A stretch of DNA of 64,000 nt from Flammeovirga aprica JL-4 (GCF_012844305.1 NZ_JABANE010000010.1:1-64000); one strand, 5' to 3'. Counted from the first letter of the stretch, positions 53,503 to 63,308 are shown. The notes: generated by a model from the sequence alone, not told the origin. Program-made: numbers and translations.

Positions 53503-54846
53503 GTGACATTTGACGAATTAAAGCTAAATAAGTTTATTCTAAATGCGATTAATGATTTAGAATTTATCAACGTAACTCCAATTCAGGAGCAAGCCTTTCC
53601 GGTGATTGGAGCGGGGAAAGATATGATTGGTATTGCTCAGACAGGTACGGGTAAAACGCTTGCCTATCTTCTGCCTATTCTTCAAAATTTAAATTTCTCT
53701 AAGCAATATGAGCCGAGAGTACTGATTATTGTGCCTACTAGGGAACTTGTAGCACAAGTTGTGGAGGAAGCAAAAACACTCTCTAAATATCAGTCATTGA
53801 GAATATTGGGAGTGTATGGCGGGGCCAATATCAATACGCAAAAACAATACGTGAATGAAGGTGTGGATATTCTGGTAGGTACTCCAGGTCGAGTATACGA
53901 TTTAGCGTTGTCAGGTGTTTTGAAACTCAAAGCAATTCAAAAATTTGTGATTGATGAGGTGGATGAAATGCTGGATTTAGGTTTCAGACCTCAGCTTACT
54001 CGCTTGATGGATTTATTACCTCCACGACGTCAGAATGTAATGCTTTCGGCCACCATCACTGATGAAGTGGAAGAAATTATTAAGACGTTCTTCAGACAAC
54101 CTATTAAAGTAGAAATTGCAAAAACGGGTACTCCTGCTGATAAAGTCACACAACGTGCTTATCATGTACCTAACTTCTTTACGAAGGTTAACCTACTGGA
54201 ATATCTTTTGGGTAATGAGCCTGAAATGGAAAAGGTGTTGATTTTTGTTAGAAATAAGAAATTAGCAGACCGTCTTTTTGAGATGATTGAAAAGCTATTC
54301 CCTGAAAAAGTGGGTGTGATTCATTCCAATAAATCTCAGAATTACCGTTTCAGAATGGTTGATGAATTTGATGAAGGGAAATTGAAAATTCTTGTAGCCA
54401 CAGATATTATTGCGAGAGGTCTTGATATCAAAGGCATTACGCATATCATCAACTTTGATACACCTGAAATTCCTGAAGAATATATCCACAGAATTGGTAG
54501 AACGGGTAGAGCAGATGAAAAAGGTTTGGCCATAACATTCATCAATGAGGTAGAACAAGAATACCAGATGATGATTGAGGAATTGATGAAAAAGCCAATT
54601 CCATTGGAACCTATGCCGGAAGAGGTGAAAATTTCAGATATCTTCACGGAAGAAGAAAAACCTAAACTTTCTACCAAAAATTACTTTGTCACTAAAAAGA
54701 CAAATGATGCTTCAGGGGGCGGTGCTTTCCATGAAAAAGTGGGAATTAACAACCCTGCCAACCAAACTAAAAAAGTGCATAGAGGCCCTAAGAAAACAAA
54801 GCCCGTGAACAGAGGTAGATTGAAGAAAAAATTCAGAAAAAAATAA
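53503..54846 (+). CDS. DEAD-box RNA helicase (second)
   Basis: 447 residues from the GTG at 53503 (VTFDELKLNKFIL); the frame opens 30 codons earlier, but that part lies upstream of the -7 box. Motifs: NVTPIQEQAFP (Q), AQTGTGKT, PTRELVAQ, TPGR, VIDEVDEML (DEVD rather than DEAD), SAT, ATDIIARGLDIKG and HRIGRTGR. The tail is basic (KKVHRGPKKTKPVNRGRLKKKFRKK is cut into such blocks), suited to RNA binding. It is different enough from the first helicase (26308) not to be a recent copy. Confidence 0.94.
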   Translation: MTFDELKLNKFILNAINDLEFINVTPIQEQAFPVIGAGKDMIGIAQTGTGKTLAYLLPILQNLNFSKQYEPRVLIIVPTRELVAQVVEEAKTLSKYQSLRILGVYGGANINTQKQYVNEGVDILVGTPGRVYDLALSGVLKLKAIQKFVIDEVDEMLDLGFRPQLTRLMDLLPPRRQNVMLSATITDEVEEIIKTFFRQPIKVEIAKTGTPADKVTQRAYHVPNFFTKVNLLEYLLGNEPEMEKVLIFVRNKKLADRLFEMIEKLFPEKVGVIHSNKSQNYRFRMVDEFDEGKLKILVATDIIARGLDIKGITHIINFDTPEIPEEYIHRIGRTGRADEKGLAITFINEVEQEYQMMIEELMKKPIPLEPMPEEVKISDIFTEEEKPKLSTKNYFVTKKTNDASGGGAFHEKVGINNPANQTKKVHRGPKKTKPVNRGRLKKKFRKK

Positions 54847-54859
54847 TAGATGTTTTTTT

Positions 54860-54945
54860 AATGAAGAATTAAGAAAAAATGGATCGTATTGTGATTCATT
54901 TTTTCTTAATTCTACATTCTTAATTCTTCATTAATTCTGTCTCTT
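54860..54945. terminator. Heptamer-type palindrome between convergent genes
   Basis: AATGAAGAATTAAGAAAAAATG pairs with CATTTTTTCTTAATTCT, and the right arm continues with 7-nt units (TTCTACA, TTCTTAA, TTCTTCA). It separates the helicase gene from the convergent protease gene and can terminate both. Confidence 0.6.
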
Positions 54946-54976
54946 TTCATTCGTTATAGAACAGAAGAAAATCAAC

Positions 54977-56167
54977 TTATATACTTTTTCCCAAAATCAC
55001 TTCTTTACGCTCTCCTTCCCTTTCAATGACTAACACTCGAACTGCACTTTGATCTTTATCCGAACGGAAATTGCACCATTCATCCTCACTAATGGCTTCT
55101 AAGTTTTCTCCATTTACTGAAATAATTTTGTCTTTTAGCTGTATTCCTTTTTCTGAAGCCTCTGAGCGTTCATAAAGATTTTTGACGTATACATTCCCGT
55201 CCTCCTTGTTGTAACCATAAGAATATCCAAAATCATTTTCAGCAGTTCTAGAAATGTTATTTCTCTTCAGTTGAATTTTCTTATTGTTCCAATCTAGAAT
55301 AACATGATAGTATTTGAAGATTCCACTGCCTACTAAATTATTTCGTTCACCATCAAAATGTACTTTCTCCTGTTGGAAATCTAGACCATTCCCTAAAGAA
55401 AATAAATCTACATCTCCTTTATATGTTTCTGAGGGTATTTCATCACCATAAAGACCAATTCCAGCAACGCCATATCCTTTCCAAAATTTAGTATCAGGTA
55501 CGTGCTTCATGACTTTTTCACTAAGACAAACAGTACCTCCATAACCAAAGTCAATCGTGGTGTCTAATATTTTTTTACCATTTAAATAAGTGAATATTGC
55601 GGGTACGCCTCCAAAACCTTCAAAAAACTTAACAGAACTGAATCCTTCTAAAGGTTTCTCAAGACTTGCCAAATCATTTGCTATGACAATTTCTTTTCTC
55701 TCATAATCAATATACCAAGTAGCATGTCGAAATAAATTACTGCCTAACAACCCGTCTGCATCAAGGCACTTGACAGTTGGTATTGACTTTAAATCTAGAA
55801 TCATTGTCCCAATATCAGAAAATATTGTATTACCTATTTCAATACTACTCACTTTTGTAAATTCATTTATTTGGTAATGATTATTTACATCATAAATCTT
55901 CTGAGAAGTAATAATATCCGCACCTATTTCTTTCATTATTTCAGGTGAAATGATACATGCAGGTGCTCCAGTATCAAAAATAAAACGGTAAGATTCGTCT
56001 TTGATTTTAGCTTGAAGAATAATCAATCCCATTTTGGTCTCAAATGGAATCACAGTTCGAAAGTTTTCTTGGGTATGTCCAGAATTGATGACTGAGACGA
56101 ATTTTCGATTACAACCAATAGAGGTGAAAAATAGAAGGAAGAAGAGTATTGTTTTTGAATTGAACAT
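54977..56167 (-). CDS. Aspartic protease (retropepsin-like) with PDZ domain, lipoprotein
   Basis: 396 residues. Lipobox in FFTSIGC (Cys about 19). The first half carries the retropepsin active site FDTGAPACIISPEIM with a later GLLGSNLF; the second lobe has the weaker TTIDFGYGGTVCLSE, where DTG is replaced by DFG. A PDZ domain ends the protein (about 300-390: VYVKNLYERSEASEKGIQLKDKIISVNGENL). Probably an outer-membrane or periplasmic protease. The unusual second lobe might make it work as a dimer. Confidence 0.85.
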   Translation of the reverse strand: MFNSKTILFFLLFFTSIGCNRKFVSVINSGHTQENFRTVIPFETKMGLIILQAKIKDESYRFIFDTGAPACIISPEIMKEIGADIITSQKIYDVNNHYQINEFTKVSSIEIGNTIFSDIGTMILDLKSIPTVKCLDADGLLGSNLFRHATWYIDYERKEIVIANDLASLEKPLEGFSSVKFFEGFGGVPAIFTYLNGKKILDTTIDFGYGGTVCLSEKVMKHVPDTKFWKGYGVAGIGLYGDEIPSETYKGDVDLFSLGNGLDFQQEKVHFDGERNNLVGSGIFKYYHVILDWNNKKIQLKRNNISRTAENDFGYSYGYNKEDGNVYVKNLYERSEASEKGIQLKDKIISVNGENLEAISEDEWCNFRSDKDQSAVRVLVIEREGERKEVILGKSI

Positions 56168-56236
56168 AAATAATAGTTTGTTTTTACTTTACTATTAAAA
56201 ATGGCACACAACTCAAACAATAGGTTGTCCAATAAA

Positions 56237-56322
56237 AAATGTAGAATGAAAAGGTTGATGATAGCGTTTTCGCCTTAGATCACTACCACCCCTTCATTCT
56301 ACATTCTTAATTCTACATTCAA
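56237..56322 (-). terminator. Heptamer-type palindrome after the aldo/keto reductase gene
   Basis: AATGTAGAATGAA (56238-56250) pairs with TTCATTCTACATT (56293-56305), and the right arm runs on in 7-nt units (TTCTACA, TTCTTAA, TTCTACA). It lies at the end of the reductase gene. Confidence 0.6.
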
Positions 56323-56325
56323 ATA

Positions 56326-57285
56326 CTATCCTTTACCCCAAAGAAATTCCAAAGTATAAGGACTTCCTCCAGAAGTAAAAATAGAACCATCGACAAACCT
56401 GTATTTTTCATTGAGATCTGCAATTTCTCTTAGATCCCAAGGCGTCAATTTTATTTCTGATGAAGCTAAATTCTGTCTTAGTCGGTCTTCATGCACTGAC
56501 TTTGGAATTGCTACAGTTTCTCTCCTGTTGGCCCATGCCAGCATAATCTGCGCAGGACTCGCATCATGTTTTTCTGCAATTTCTTTCAACAGCTCATTTT
56601 CTAATAAAACAGGCGGGTTAGCACCATCTTCAAATGATAAACTATCCTTTGTGCCTAGCGGAGAGTAAGCCGTCAGAATAATATCATAGGCATCCGCGTA
56701 TTCCATCATTCTTCTTTGCTGGTTTAGAGGGTGCATCTCAATTTGGTTTACCACCGGAGCTATTGTAGCATTAGTGAGGATATTTTCCAAGTGCTCGATA
56801 CTAAAATTGGAAACCCCAATGGAATGTGTCTTTCCAGCGGCTACCAATTCCTCCATTGCTTTCCAAGTTTCAAGAACAGGTGCTTCCTCAGCCGTTAGAA
56901 ACTCCTCTCTTTTTTGAGTAAATTTCACTCCAGGCTTGTAAGCAATTGGCCAGTGAATCAAATACAAATCCAGATAGTCGAGTTTCAGGTCCTGCAACGT
57001 TTTGTCAATTGCCTTTGGCACATCCTCTTTCAGGTGAGAGTCATTCCATAATTTTGAAGTAATAAAAAGGTCTTCACGTTTCACAATGCCTTTGTCGATA
57101 CATTCTTTTATTGCATCTCCTACTTCAGGTTCATTGCCATAGATAGCCGCACAGTCAATGTGTTTATAACCTATTTCAATCGCTTTTTTCACAGCGTTAA
57201 ATACTTCTCCTGGCTCGGATTTCCAAGTGCCTAGTCCAATGGCAGGAATTTCTTTTCCGTTATTTAATTTAAAGGTTTTGCTCAT
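56326..57285 (-). CDS. Aldo/keto reductase
   Basis: 319 residues, TIM barrel. The catalytic tetrad is visible: Asp and Tyr in HIDCAAIYGNEPEVG, Lys in FITSKLWNDSHL, His in YLIHWPIAYKPG. NADPH is bound by the C-terminal IPKSVHEDRLRQNL. It reduces sugar or lipid aldehydes in the cytosol. Monocistronic and divergent from the ABC-transporter pair across a 640-nt gap. Confidence 0.94.
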   Translation of the reverse strand: MSKTFKLNNGKEIPAIGLGTWKSEPGEVFNAVKKAIEIGYKHIDCAAIYGNEPEVGDAIKECIDKGIVKREDLFITSKLWNDSHLKEDVPKAIDKTLQDLKLDYLDLYLIHWPIAYKPGVKFTQKREEFLTAEEAPVLETWKAMEELVAAGKTHSIGVSNFSIEHLENILTNATIAPVVNQIEMHPLNQQRRMMEYADAYDIILTAYSPLGTKDSLSFEDGANPPVLLENELLKEIAEKHDASPAQIMLAWANRRETVAIPKSVHEDRLRQNLASSEIKLTPWDLREIADLNEKYRFVDGSIFTSGGSPYTLEFLWGKG

Positions 57286-57641
57286 GCGTAATATAGTTTT
57301 TTAATAGGTTTTTGTTCTATGAATATACAACTGAATATCCTGATAAAAAAGAGCTTAATGGAAAGGTAAAATTGAGGTTACTCATTAAGTGCTAACTGTT
57401 ACTGTTGAAATCCACTTCTAAAAACTTTGAATGGTTACTGTATACGGGCATTTTCACACAAAAAAGTGTTTAGATTTAAAATAATTGATCACACTTAACG
57501 CTGAATTTCAGGAGGGTTATTTTTAATTTATCTCAATAAAAATAAATAGACTGAAAGAAACTATTAAAGAAAAAGCCTTAGATTTGGACCCTGAGTACCT
57601 TATACTAACATTATTCTTCACCAAAATTAAAAGATCTAAAT
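57286..57641. other. Intergenic region between divergent genes
   Basis: No gene is supported; a 64-codon frame on the minus strand (57523-57717) overlaps the structured repeat and looks random. The stretch must hold the promoter of the aldo/keto reductase. Confidence 0.4.
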
Positions 57642-57803
57642 TAAGTACTAGACAAAAGAAAACGGATAATTTTAGGTTAAGATTTTTTATTCTAATCGAG
57701 GCAGATTTGCAGAGCATAGCCTTAGTTACGCGATAAAAATCTAACGAAGAGTAGGATAAAAAAGATAAGATAAACTATCCGTTTTCTTCTGTTCTGGTAC
57801 TTT
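57642..57803 (-). repeat. Structured intergenic repeat, copy C
   Basis: About 160 nt. The ends pair as AAGTACtAGA...AGAAAACGGAT with ATCCGTTTTCTT...GTACTT. The inner stem is ATTTTTTATTCTA/TAGGATAAAAAA, and the core has GCAGAGCATAGCC, TAGTTACGCGAT and TCTAACGAAGAGTAG. Core and architecture match copies A and B, but the outer stem has a different sequence on both strands, so the pairing is conserved without the sequence. It lies between divergent genes and not at a gene's stop codon. Confidence 0.7.
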
Positions 57804-57924
57804 TCAAACCGGAGCATTAAATCTCTCATAAGTGTCAAATTATACCAAACATCTTTTACTTTCGAATAATAATCGGTGCGTACTCTACATTGTTCTTATT
57901 TTTAATCTAATCCAACTCAATAGA

Positions 57925-58809
57925 ATGGCTAGACTAAGCATTTCAAATCTCACAAAAACCTACGATAATGGCGTAAAAGCCCTAAATAACATTAGCCTTG
58001 AAATTGAAAGTGGAATGTTTGGGTTATTAGGACCCAACGGTGCAGGTAAATCATCTTTGATGAGGACCATTGCCACCTTACAAACTCCTGATCAGGGAAG
58101 CATTACTTTAAATGGAATTGACGCACTAAATGAGCCTGAAGCTTTGAGAAGAGTGTTGGGATATCTACCACAAGAATTTGGCGTTTATCCTAAAATCTCT
58201 GCTGAGGAACTATTAGATCATATTGCTGTTCTGAAAGGTATTTCAAAAACTAAAGAAAGAAAGGAGCTGGTAGACTATCTTCTACAAAAAGTAAACCTGT
58301 ACGAAAAAAGAAAAAAAGCGGTAAAAAGCTTCTCTGGCGGTATGAAACAGCGTATTGGCATTGCACAGGCATTGATTGGAGATCCTAAGCTGATCATTGT
58401 CGATGAACCTACTGCAGGGCTTGATCCTGGGGAAAGAAACAGGTTTCATAACTTGCTGGCCGATGTGGCTGAAAGTGTCATTGTGATCCTTTCTACGCAC
58501 ATAGTGGATGATGTAAAAGAACTTTGCTCTGATATGGCGATCATGAACAAAGGAGAAATAATGTATAAAGGTACTCCTCAAAATGTACTGAGTGAACTGG
58601 ATGGCCTTGTTTGGGAGAAAACTGTAGCACGCAATACTGTTGAAACTTACCAAGCACAACATAAGGTTATTTCTAATAAAATGAACTCAGGAAAGTCGGT
58701 GATTCATGTACTGCATCATGAACAGCCTGAGGAAGGTTTTGTCAATGTAAAGCCTGACTTGGAAGATGTTTTCTTTGCTAAAACTTCCGCATCAATTATT
58801 GCTGACTAA
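57925..58809 (+). CDS. ABC transporter ATP-binding protein
   Basis: 294 residues from MARLSISNLTKTYD; the frame extends 31 codons upstream with no fit. Walker A GPNGAGKSS, the Q-loop LPQEFGVYPKISAEE, signature SFSGGMKQR, Walker B LIIVDEPTAGLDP and switch STHIVDD are all intact. It powers the permease encoded 13 nt downstream. It is close to the family of ATPases paired with M1-peptidase permeases in Bacteroidota. Confidence 0.94.
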   Translation: MARLSISNLTKTYDNGVKALNNISLEIESGMFGLLGPNGAGKSSLMRTIATLQTPDQGSITLNGIDALNEPEALRRVLGYLPQEFGVYPKISAEELLDHIAVLKGISKTKERKELVDYLLQKVNLYEKRKKAVKSFSGGMKQRIGIAQALIGDPKLIIVDEPTAGLDPGERNRFHNLLADVAESVIVILSTHIVDDVKELCSDMAIMNKGEIMYKGTPQNVLSELDGLVWEKTVARNTVETYQAQHKVISNKMNSGKSVIHVLHHEQPEEGFVNVKPDLEDVFFAKTSASIIAD

Positions 58810-58822
58810 AACGACTTTCAAC

Positions 58823-61800
58823 ATGTTTAAAGAATTTTATGGTAGAGAAGTCCGCGCTGCTTTAAAACAGCCGATGATCTACGTTTTTACTATTTTATTA
58901 GGATTATTAGCTTTTGGAGCGGTATCTAATGACAGCATTGTTGTTGGTGGTTCCATTGGGAATATACAAAGGAACAGCCCTCATATCATTATGAAAATGG
59001 GGTTGGTCTTCTCATTACTGGGTCTATTTATTGCCACTGCGTTTTTCAATAATGCGGCATTAAGAGATTTCAATAATAATTTTGATGACATCCTGTTTAC
59101 TACGCCCATCAAGAAAAAGGATTACTTTATGGGTAGATTTCTGGGAGCTTTCACATTAGCTATTTTGCCTTTTATAGGTATATATATAGGTTTTATTCTA
59201 GCCACATTTATTGCTCCGGCAATGGGTTGGGTAGATCCTGAAAAAATGGGCCCTGTATCTATGGCTGGCTTTATGGCCAATTACTTTTTAGCCATTATCC
59301 CCAATATATTTATAGCAGGTGTTATTATATTTTCTGTAGCTTCTATTTTCAGATCCACCGCTATTTCTTTTTCTGGAACCATGCTATTGTTTTTAGGATA
59401 CAGTGTAGCATTATCTTTCAGTTCAGACCTTGAAAATGAAGTACTATCCGCTATGCTGGACCCGTTGGGTTTATCAGCATTTAAACTGGACAGTAAATAT
59501 TTCACTCCTCAAGAAAAAAATACACTCACACCTGCATTCAATAGTTTTATCACTTATAATAGAATGATATGGCTATTGGTAAGTTTTGTTCTATTAAGGG
59601 TATTCTATGGATTTTTCTCTTTTGAGAAGAAAACGGGAAGAATCAAAAAGAAGAAAGAGGAAGTCAGTCAAAAAGAAGAGGTTTTTTTTAATAAACCAAC
59701 CACCTATAGCCACTTCTCTCAGTTTACTGATTTTGCCCAATGCTATAGCTTCACAAGAATCCACTTAAAAAATATTATAAGCAACAACACCTTCAAAATA
59801 TTATTGTTATTCAGCTTTGTACAACTGATTGCTATATTGTTTGAAGGCTATGAATACATGGGATTACAGTCCTACCCTGTAACCTATATGGTGGTAGAGG
59901 ATATACAAAACAGTACTATGATTTTCCTTATGATTATCATGGTGTATTACTCCGGCGATCTGCTTTGGGAAGACAGAGACAATCATCTCAACGAAGTGAT
60001 AGATGCAAGTCCGCACAGTAGTTATGTTTCCTTGTTCGCAAAATTCTTCGCTATCAATATTAGTATTTTTATTATCTATTTCAGTCTTAGCCTTTTAGGA
60101 ATACTCTATCAGTTAGGATCAGGATTTACAGATATCAATATTGACGCTTATATACTATCATATGCACTTAATATAATGCCTATGATTGCCACATGGACAG
60201 CAGTAAACATACTGATTCATACATTAGTCAATCATAAATTCATTGGTTTTGGTCTATCGATAATAATGATGTTTGCCTTGGAGTTTACATTGAGTGCGTT
60301 AGACATTTCTTCTAGGATGCTTAATATTGCGAGTGCTCCAAGTATTATGTTTTCGGATATCAGCGGTTATGGCCCTTCTTTTATCTCCTCCATTTGGTTT
60401 AACCTTTACTGGACGCTATTCGGTATCATCGTATTATTGATAACAGGCTTATTATCCAACCGAGGTACTAGTCATAGTCTTTTGAAAAGAATTCAAATCA
60501 TTCCTAGAAAAATGGATACCAATTTTATTGGTGCTACAGGAACATTGTTTATTGTTTGGGTAAGTATTGCCAGCTTTATTTATTACAATACCCAAGTACT
60601 GAACCCCTACAAAACAGCGGATGAAAATGAGTTGCTTCAAGTAAAATATGAACAGAAATACAAGCGATATGAAGGGATCAACACCCCTAAAATTGTTGAT
60701 GTAGAATACAATGTGAATATTTTCCCTGAAGAGAGAAATATCTATACTGTGTCAAATTTAAAAGTAGTCAATGAGAGTGAAGAAAGTATTGACACCTTAA
60801 TGTATTCCTACAATGACGATTGGGAGATTCAGTTTGAAATTCAAAATGCAGTGGAAGTACTGCATGATAAGGAACTTGGTGTAAAGCAGTTTGTATTACA
60901 GCGACCTCTTCAAAAAAATGATTCTTTAGAAATTGTTATACACGCCAATTATATCACCAAAGGATTCAAAAACGGTGGAGAAAGCAACATGATTCTAGAA
61001 AATGGCACTTTCTTCAATAACCTTGTTTTCTTGCCATTCTTCGGTTACAATGCTTCTTTAGAATTAAGAGATCGTTTTAAAAGAAAAGAGCATAACCTTC
61101 CAAAAAGAAACCGTATGCCTTTACTGCACGATCACTGCGGTCCGGAATGTGAGCAAAACTACCTTTCCAACGGTCAGTCTGATTGGGTAACAATTGAAAC
61201 TACAATCTCAACTTCCTCAGATCAGATTGCAATTGCTCCCGGCAGTTTAACTAAACAGTGGACAAAGGACAACAGAAATTTTTATACTTATAAAGTAGAC
61301 CACAAATCTCAGAATTTTGTATCCTTCAACTCCGGAAAATATGAAGTGGCAAAAAGGCAATGGAAAGATGTAAGTATGGAAGTGTATTACGACCAAAAGC
61401 ATAGTGTAAACGTAGAAAAAATGCTGATGGCTATTGAAAACTCCCTGGACTATTATACAGAAAACTTCGGCCCTTATTATTTAAAACAAGCTCGAATTAT
61501 TGAGTTTCCAAGGTATGAAAATTTTGCACAGGCCTTCCCTGGCACAATGCCTTACTCTGAGTCTTTTGGATTTATAGCCAACTTAGAAGATGAAGAAAAA
61601 AACAATGTTGTTGATGCTATCATTGCTCACGAAATGGCACATCAATGGTGGGCACATCAGGAAGTGGGAGCGAATGTTCAAGGTGGTACATTGCTGACAG
61701 AAAGCCTGGCAGAGTATTCATCATTGATGGTCATGAAAAAAGCATCCAATAATGATGATATAAAAATGAGAAACTTCTTGAAATACGATTACGACCGTTA

Positions 61801-62398
61801 CCTGAAAGGAAGAGGTTCTGAAAGAGAAAAGGAGTTGCCGCTGAAAGAAGTAGAAGATCAAATGTACCTTCACTATGGTAAAGGCAGTATCATCATGTAT
61901 GCTTTACAAGATTTTATTGGAGAAGACAGTGTGAACGCGGCTTTGAAAAGTTTCCTTACAGAGTTCAAATACAAAGCACCTCCTTATCCTACATCAAATG
62001 ATTTCTTAAGACATCTGCAACCCAAAGTGCCTGACTCATTACAGTATCTGATCGGGGATTGGTTTGAAGATATTACGCTTTATGATTACAGAATCAAGGA
62101 AGCTTCTCTCAGTGAAATTGACTCCAACAGTTATGAGGTTTCATTGCAAGTTGAGGCGAAGAAAATCAAAGCTGATTCTATTGGAAATGAAGTTAATGTC
62201 CCTGTGAAAGAATGGGTGGAGATTGGTTTTTATCAAGACAATGATGAAAAAGAACTCTTCTATACTGAGAAAGTTTTTCTTCAAAATGAATCACAAACTA
62301 TTCAAATAAAATTGGATAAGAAGCCTGTAAAAGCGGCTATTGACCCTAAAAGGTTATATGTGGAAAGGGTTATTAATGACAATTCAAAAAAATTATAA
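58823..62398 (+). CDS. ABC permease fused to an M1-family metallopeptidase
   Basis: 1191 residues from MFKEFYGREVRAAL. About 12 membrane helices in two ABC2-type sets (20-270 and 310-600) are followed by a periplasmic gluzincin domain (about 620-1190). Zinc motif: HEMAHQWWAHQ with the downstream Glu in TLLTESLAEYSSL; the usual GAMEN exopeptidase motif is replaced by PGTMPYSE, so it may be an endopeptidase or inactive on free N-termini. The protein could export a peptide or lipoprotein and trim it. Function unproven. Confidence 0.9.
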   Translation: MFKEFYGREVRAALKQPMIYVFTILLGLLAFGAVSNDSIVVGGSIGNIQRNSPHIIMKMGLVFSLLGLFIATAFFNNAALRDFNNNFDDILFTTPIKKKDYFMGRFLGAFTLAILPFIGIYIGFILATFIAPAMGWVDPEKMGPVSMAGFMANYFLAIIPNIFIAGVIIFSVASIFRSTAISFSGTMLLFLGYSVALSFSSDLENEVLSAMLDPLGLSAFKLDSKYFTPQEKNTLTPAFNSFITYNRMIWLLVSFVLLRVFYGFFSFEKKTGRIKKKKEEVSQKEEVFFNKPTTYSHFSQFTDFAQCYSFTRIHLKNIISNNTFKILLLFSFVQLIAILFEGYEYMGLQSYPVTYMVVEDIQNSTMIFLMIIMVYYSGDLLWEDRDNHLNEVIDASPHSSYVSLFAKFFAINISIFIIYFSLSLLGILYQLGSGFTDINIDAYILSYALNIMPMIATWTAVNILIHTLVNHKFIGFGLSIIMMFALEFTLSALDISSRMLNIASAPSIMFSDISGYGPSFISSIWFNLYWTLFGIIVLLITGLLSNRGTSHSLLKRIQIIPRKMDTNFIGATGTLFIVWVSIASFIYYNTQVLNPYKTADENELLQVKYEQKYKRYEGINTPKIVDVEYNVNIFPEERNIYTVSNLKVVNESEESIDTLMYSYNDDWEIQFEIQNAVEVLHDKELGVKQFVLQRPLQKNDSLEIVIHANYITKGFKNGGESNMILENGTFFNNLVFLPFFGYNASLELRDRFKRKEHNLPKRNRMPLLHDHCGPECEQNYLSNGQSDWVTIETTISTSSDQIAIAPGSLTKQWTKDNRNFYTYKVDHKSQNFVSFNSGKYEVAKRQWKDVSMEVYYDQKHSVNVEKMLMAIENSLDYYTENFGPYYLKQARIIEFPRYENFAQAFPGTMPYSESFGFIANLEDEEKNNVVDAIIAHEMAHQWWAHQEVGANVQGGTLLTESLAEYSSLMVMKKASNNDDIKMRNFLKYDYDRYLKGRGSEREKELPLKEVEDQMYLHYGKGSIIMYALQDFIGEDSVNAALKSFLTEFKYKAPPYPTSNDFLRHLQPKVPDSLQYLIGDWFEDITLYDYRIKEASLSEIDSNSYEVSLQVEAKKIKADSIGNEVNVPVKEWVEIGFYQDNDEKELFYTEKVFLQNESQTIQIKLDKKPVKAAIDPKRLYVERVINDNSKKL

Positions 62399-62434
62399 CA
62401 CCTTTTGAATTAAGTTTTAATAGTTAAAAAATTT

Positions 62435-62488
62435 GCTTGTGTTATGGCTCATGAAGTATTATTTATGAGTCACAACATAAGCATTTTT
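62435..62488 (+). terminator. Terminator after the ABC/M1 operon
   Basis: GCTTGTGTTATGGCTCAT (62435-62452) pairs with ATGAGTCACAACATAAGC (62465-62482); three positions are G-U pairs, and six T's follow. The remaining gap to 62686 holds no gene. Confidence 0.8.
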
Positions 62489-62686
62489 TCTTTATTTATC
62501 ATTCCACATTAAAACACTCCCTCTTGTTTTCTCCTACTGCTTCCATCAATTGAAGTAAACGGAGAAATACTTGCAATAAATACAAATCAAAAATTCATTC
62601 TTCCTCAAAAAGTAAATGTTTTCAGTATTTTTAAACCACTATTAATTATAGTTCTCAATTGCTTCAATACATTTTACTTCAGTCTA

Positions 62687-63262
62687 ATGAAATATTTCTT
62701 ATTCTTTCTTTTATTATCCCTTCTATCCACATTTTCTTATGCACAGGAAACTTCCCCTCAAAATGACAAAGTTCATAAAAGAGAAGAAGCACATGGCCGT
62801 TTAAAACACCATAGGGTTGCACTTATGTGGGGACACAGCTATGTCCCAAAAGGGTTTAGTGGTACCAATAATACGCTAATTGTTCCTACAATAGGTCTAG
62901 AATATGAATATTGGTTTTCTCATCATTTTGCATTAGGACTTTCTAATGACCTTGAACTGCAAAACTATGTGATAGAAACTAGTCATGGAGAAGAATTCGA
63001 GAGAGAATATGTATACATTGGAGCATTAATGGCCTTTGTTGAATTTGCTCACCTATGGGTAGTTGGCATTGGACCAGGTATTGAAATAGAGCACAACAAA
63101 AACTTTGCTGTGATTAAGGCTTCTATTGAAAGAGAATTTCCTATTGTTGGAAAAGGGGGATGGGACGTTACTCCTATGTTGAGCTATGAATTAAAATTTA
63201 GAGGTGAAAACGGATCTTATGATGCCATTACTTTTGGTTTTGCTATTGGAAAGCGTTTTTAG
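62687..63262 (+). CDS. Small outer-membrane beta-barrel-like protein
   Basis: 191 residues. Signal peptide to TFSYAQ. A His-rich stretch follows (HKREEAHGRLKHHR), then alternating strands (VALMWGHSY, IGLEYEYWFSHHFALGLSNDLELQNYVI, MLSYELKF) and a C-terminal ITFGFAIGKRF ending in Phe, as in barrels inserted by BamA. About eight strands are predicted. Ligand unknown; the His-rich part could bind metal. Confidence 0.75.
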   Translation: MKYFLFFLLLSLLSTFSYAQETSPQNDKVHKREEAHGRLKHHRVALMWGHSYVPKGFSGTNNTLIVPTIGLEYEYWFSHHFALGLSNDLELQNYVIETSHGEEFEREYVYIGALMAFVEFAHLWVVGIGPGIEIEHNKNFAVIKASIEREFPIVGKGGWDVTPMLSYELKFRGENGSYDAITFGFAIGKRF

Positions 63263-63308
63263 TATTTCAAATCAAATAAAACTACCATTACTTCCAGTGT
63301 CTTAAACA

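Noticed and set aside
57523..57717. 64-codon minus-strand frame upstream of the ABC transporter
   Set aside because: It overlaps the structured repeat copy C and is hydrophobic low-complexity sequence.
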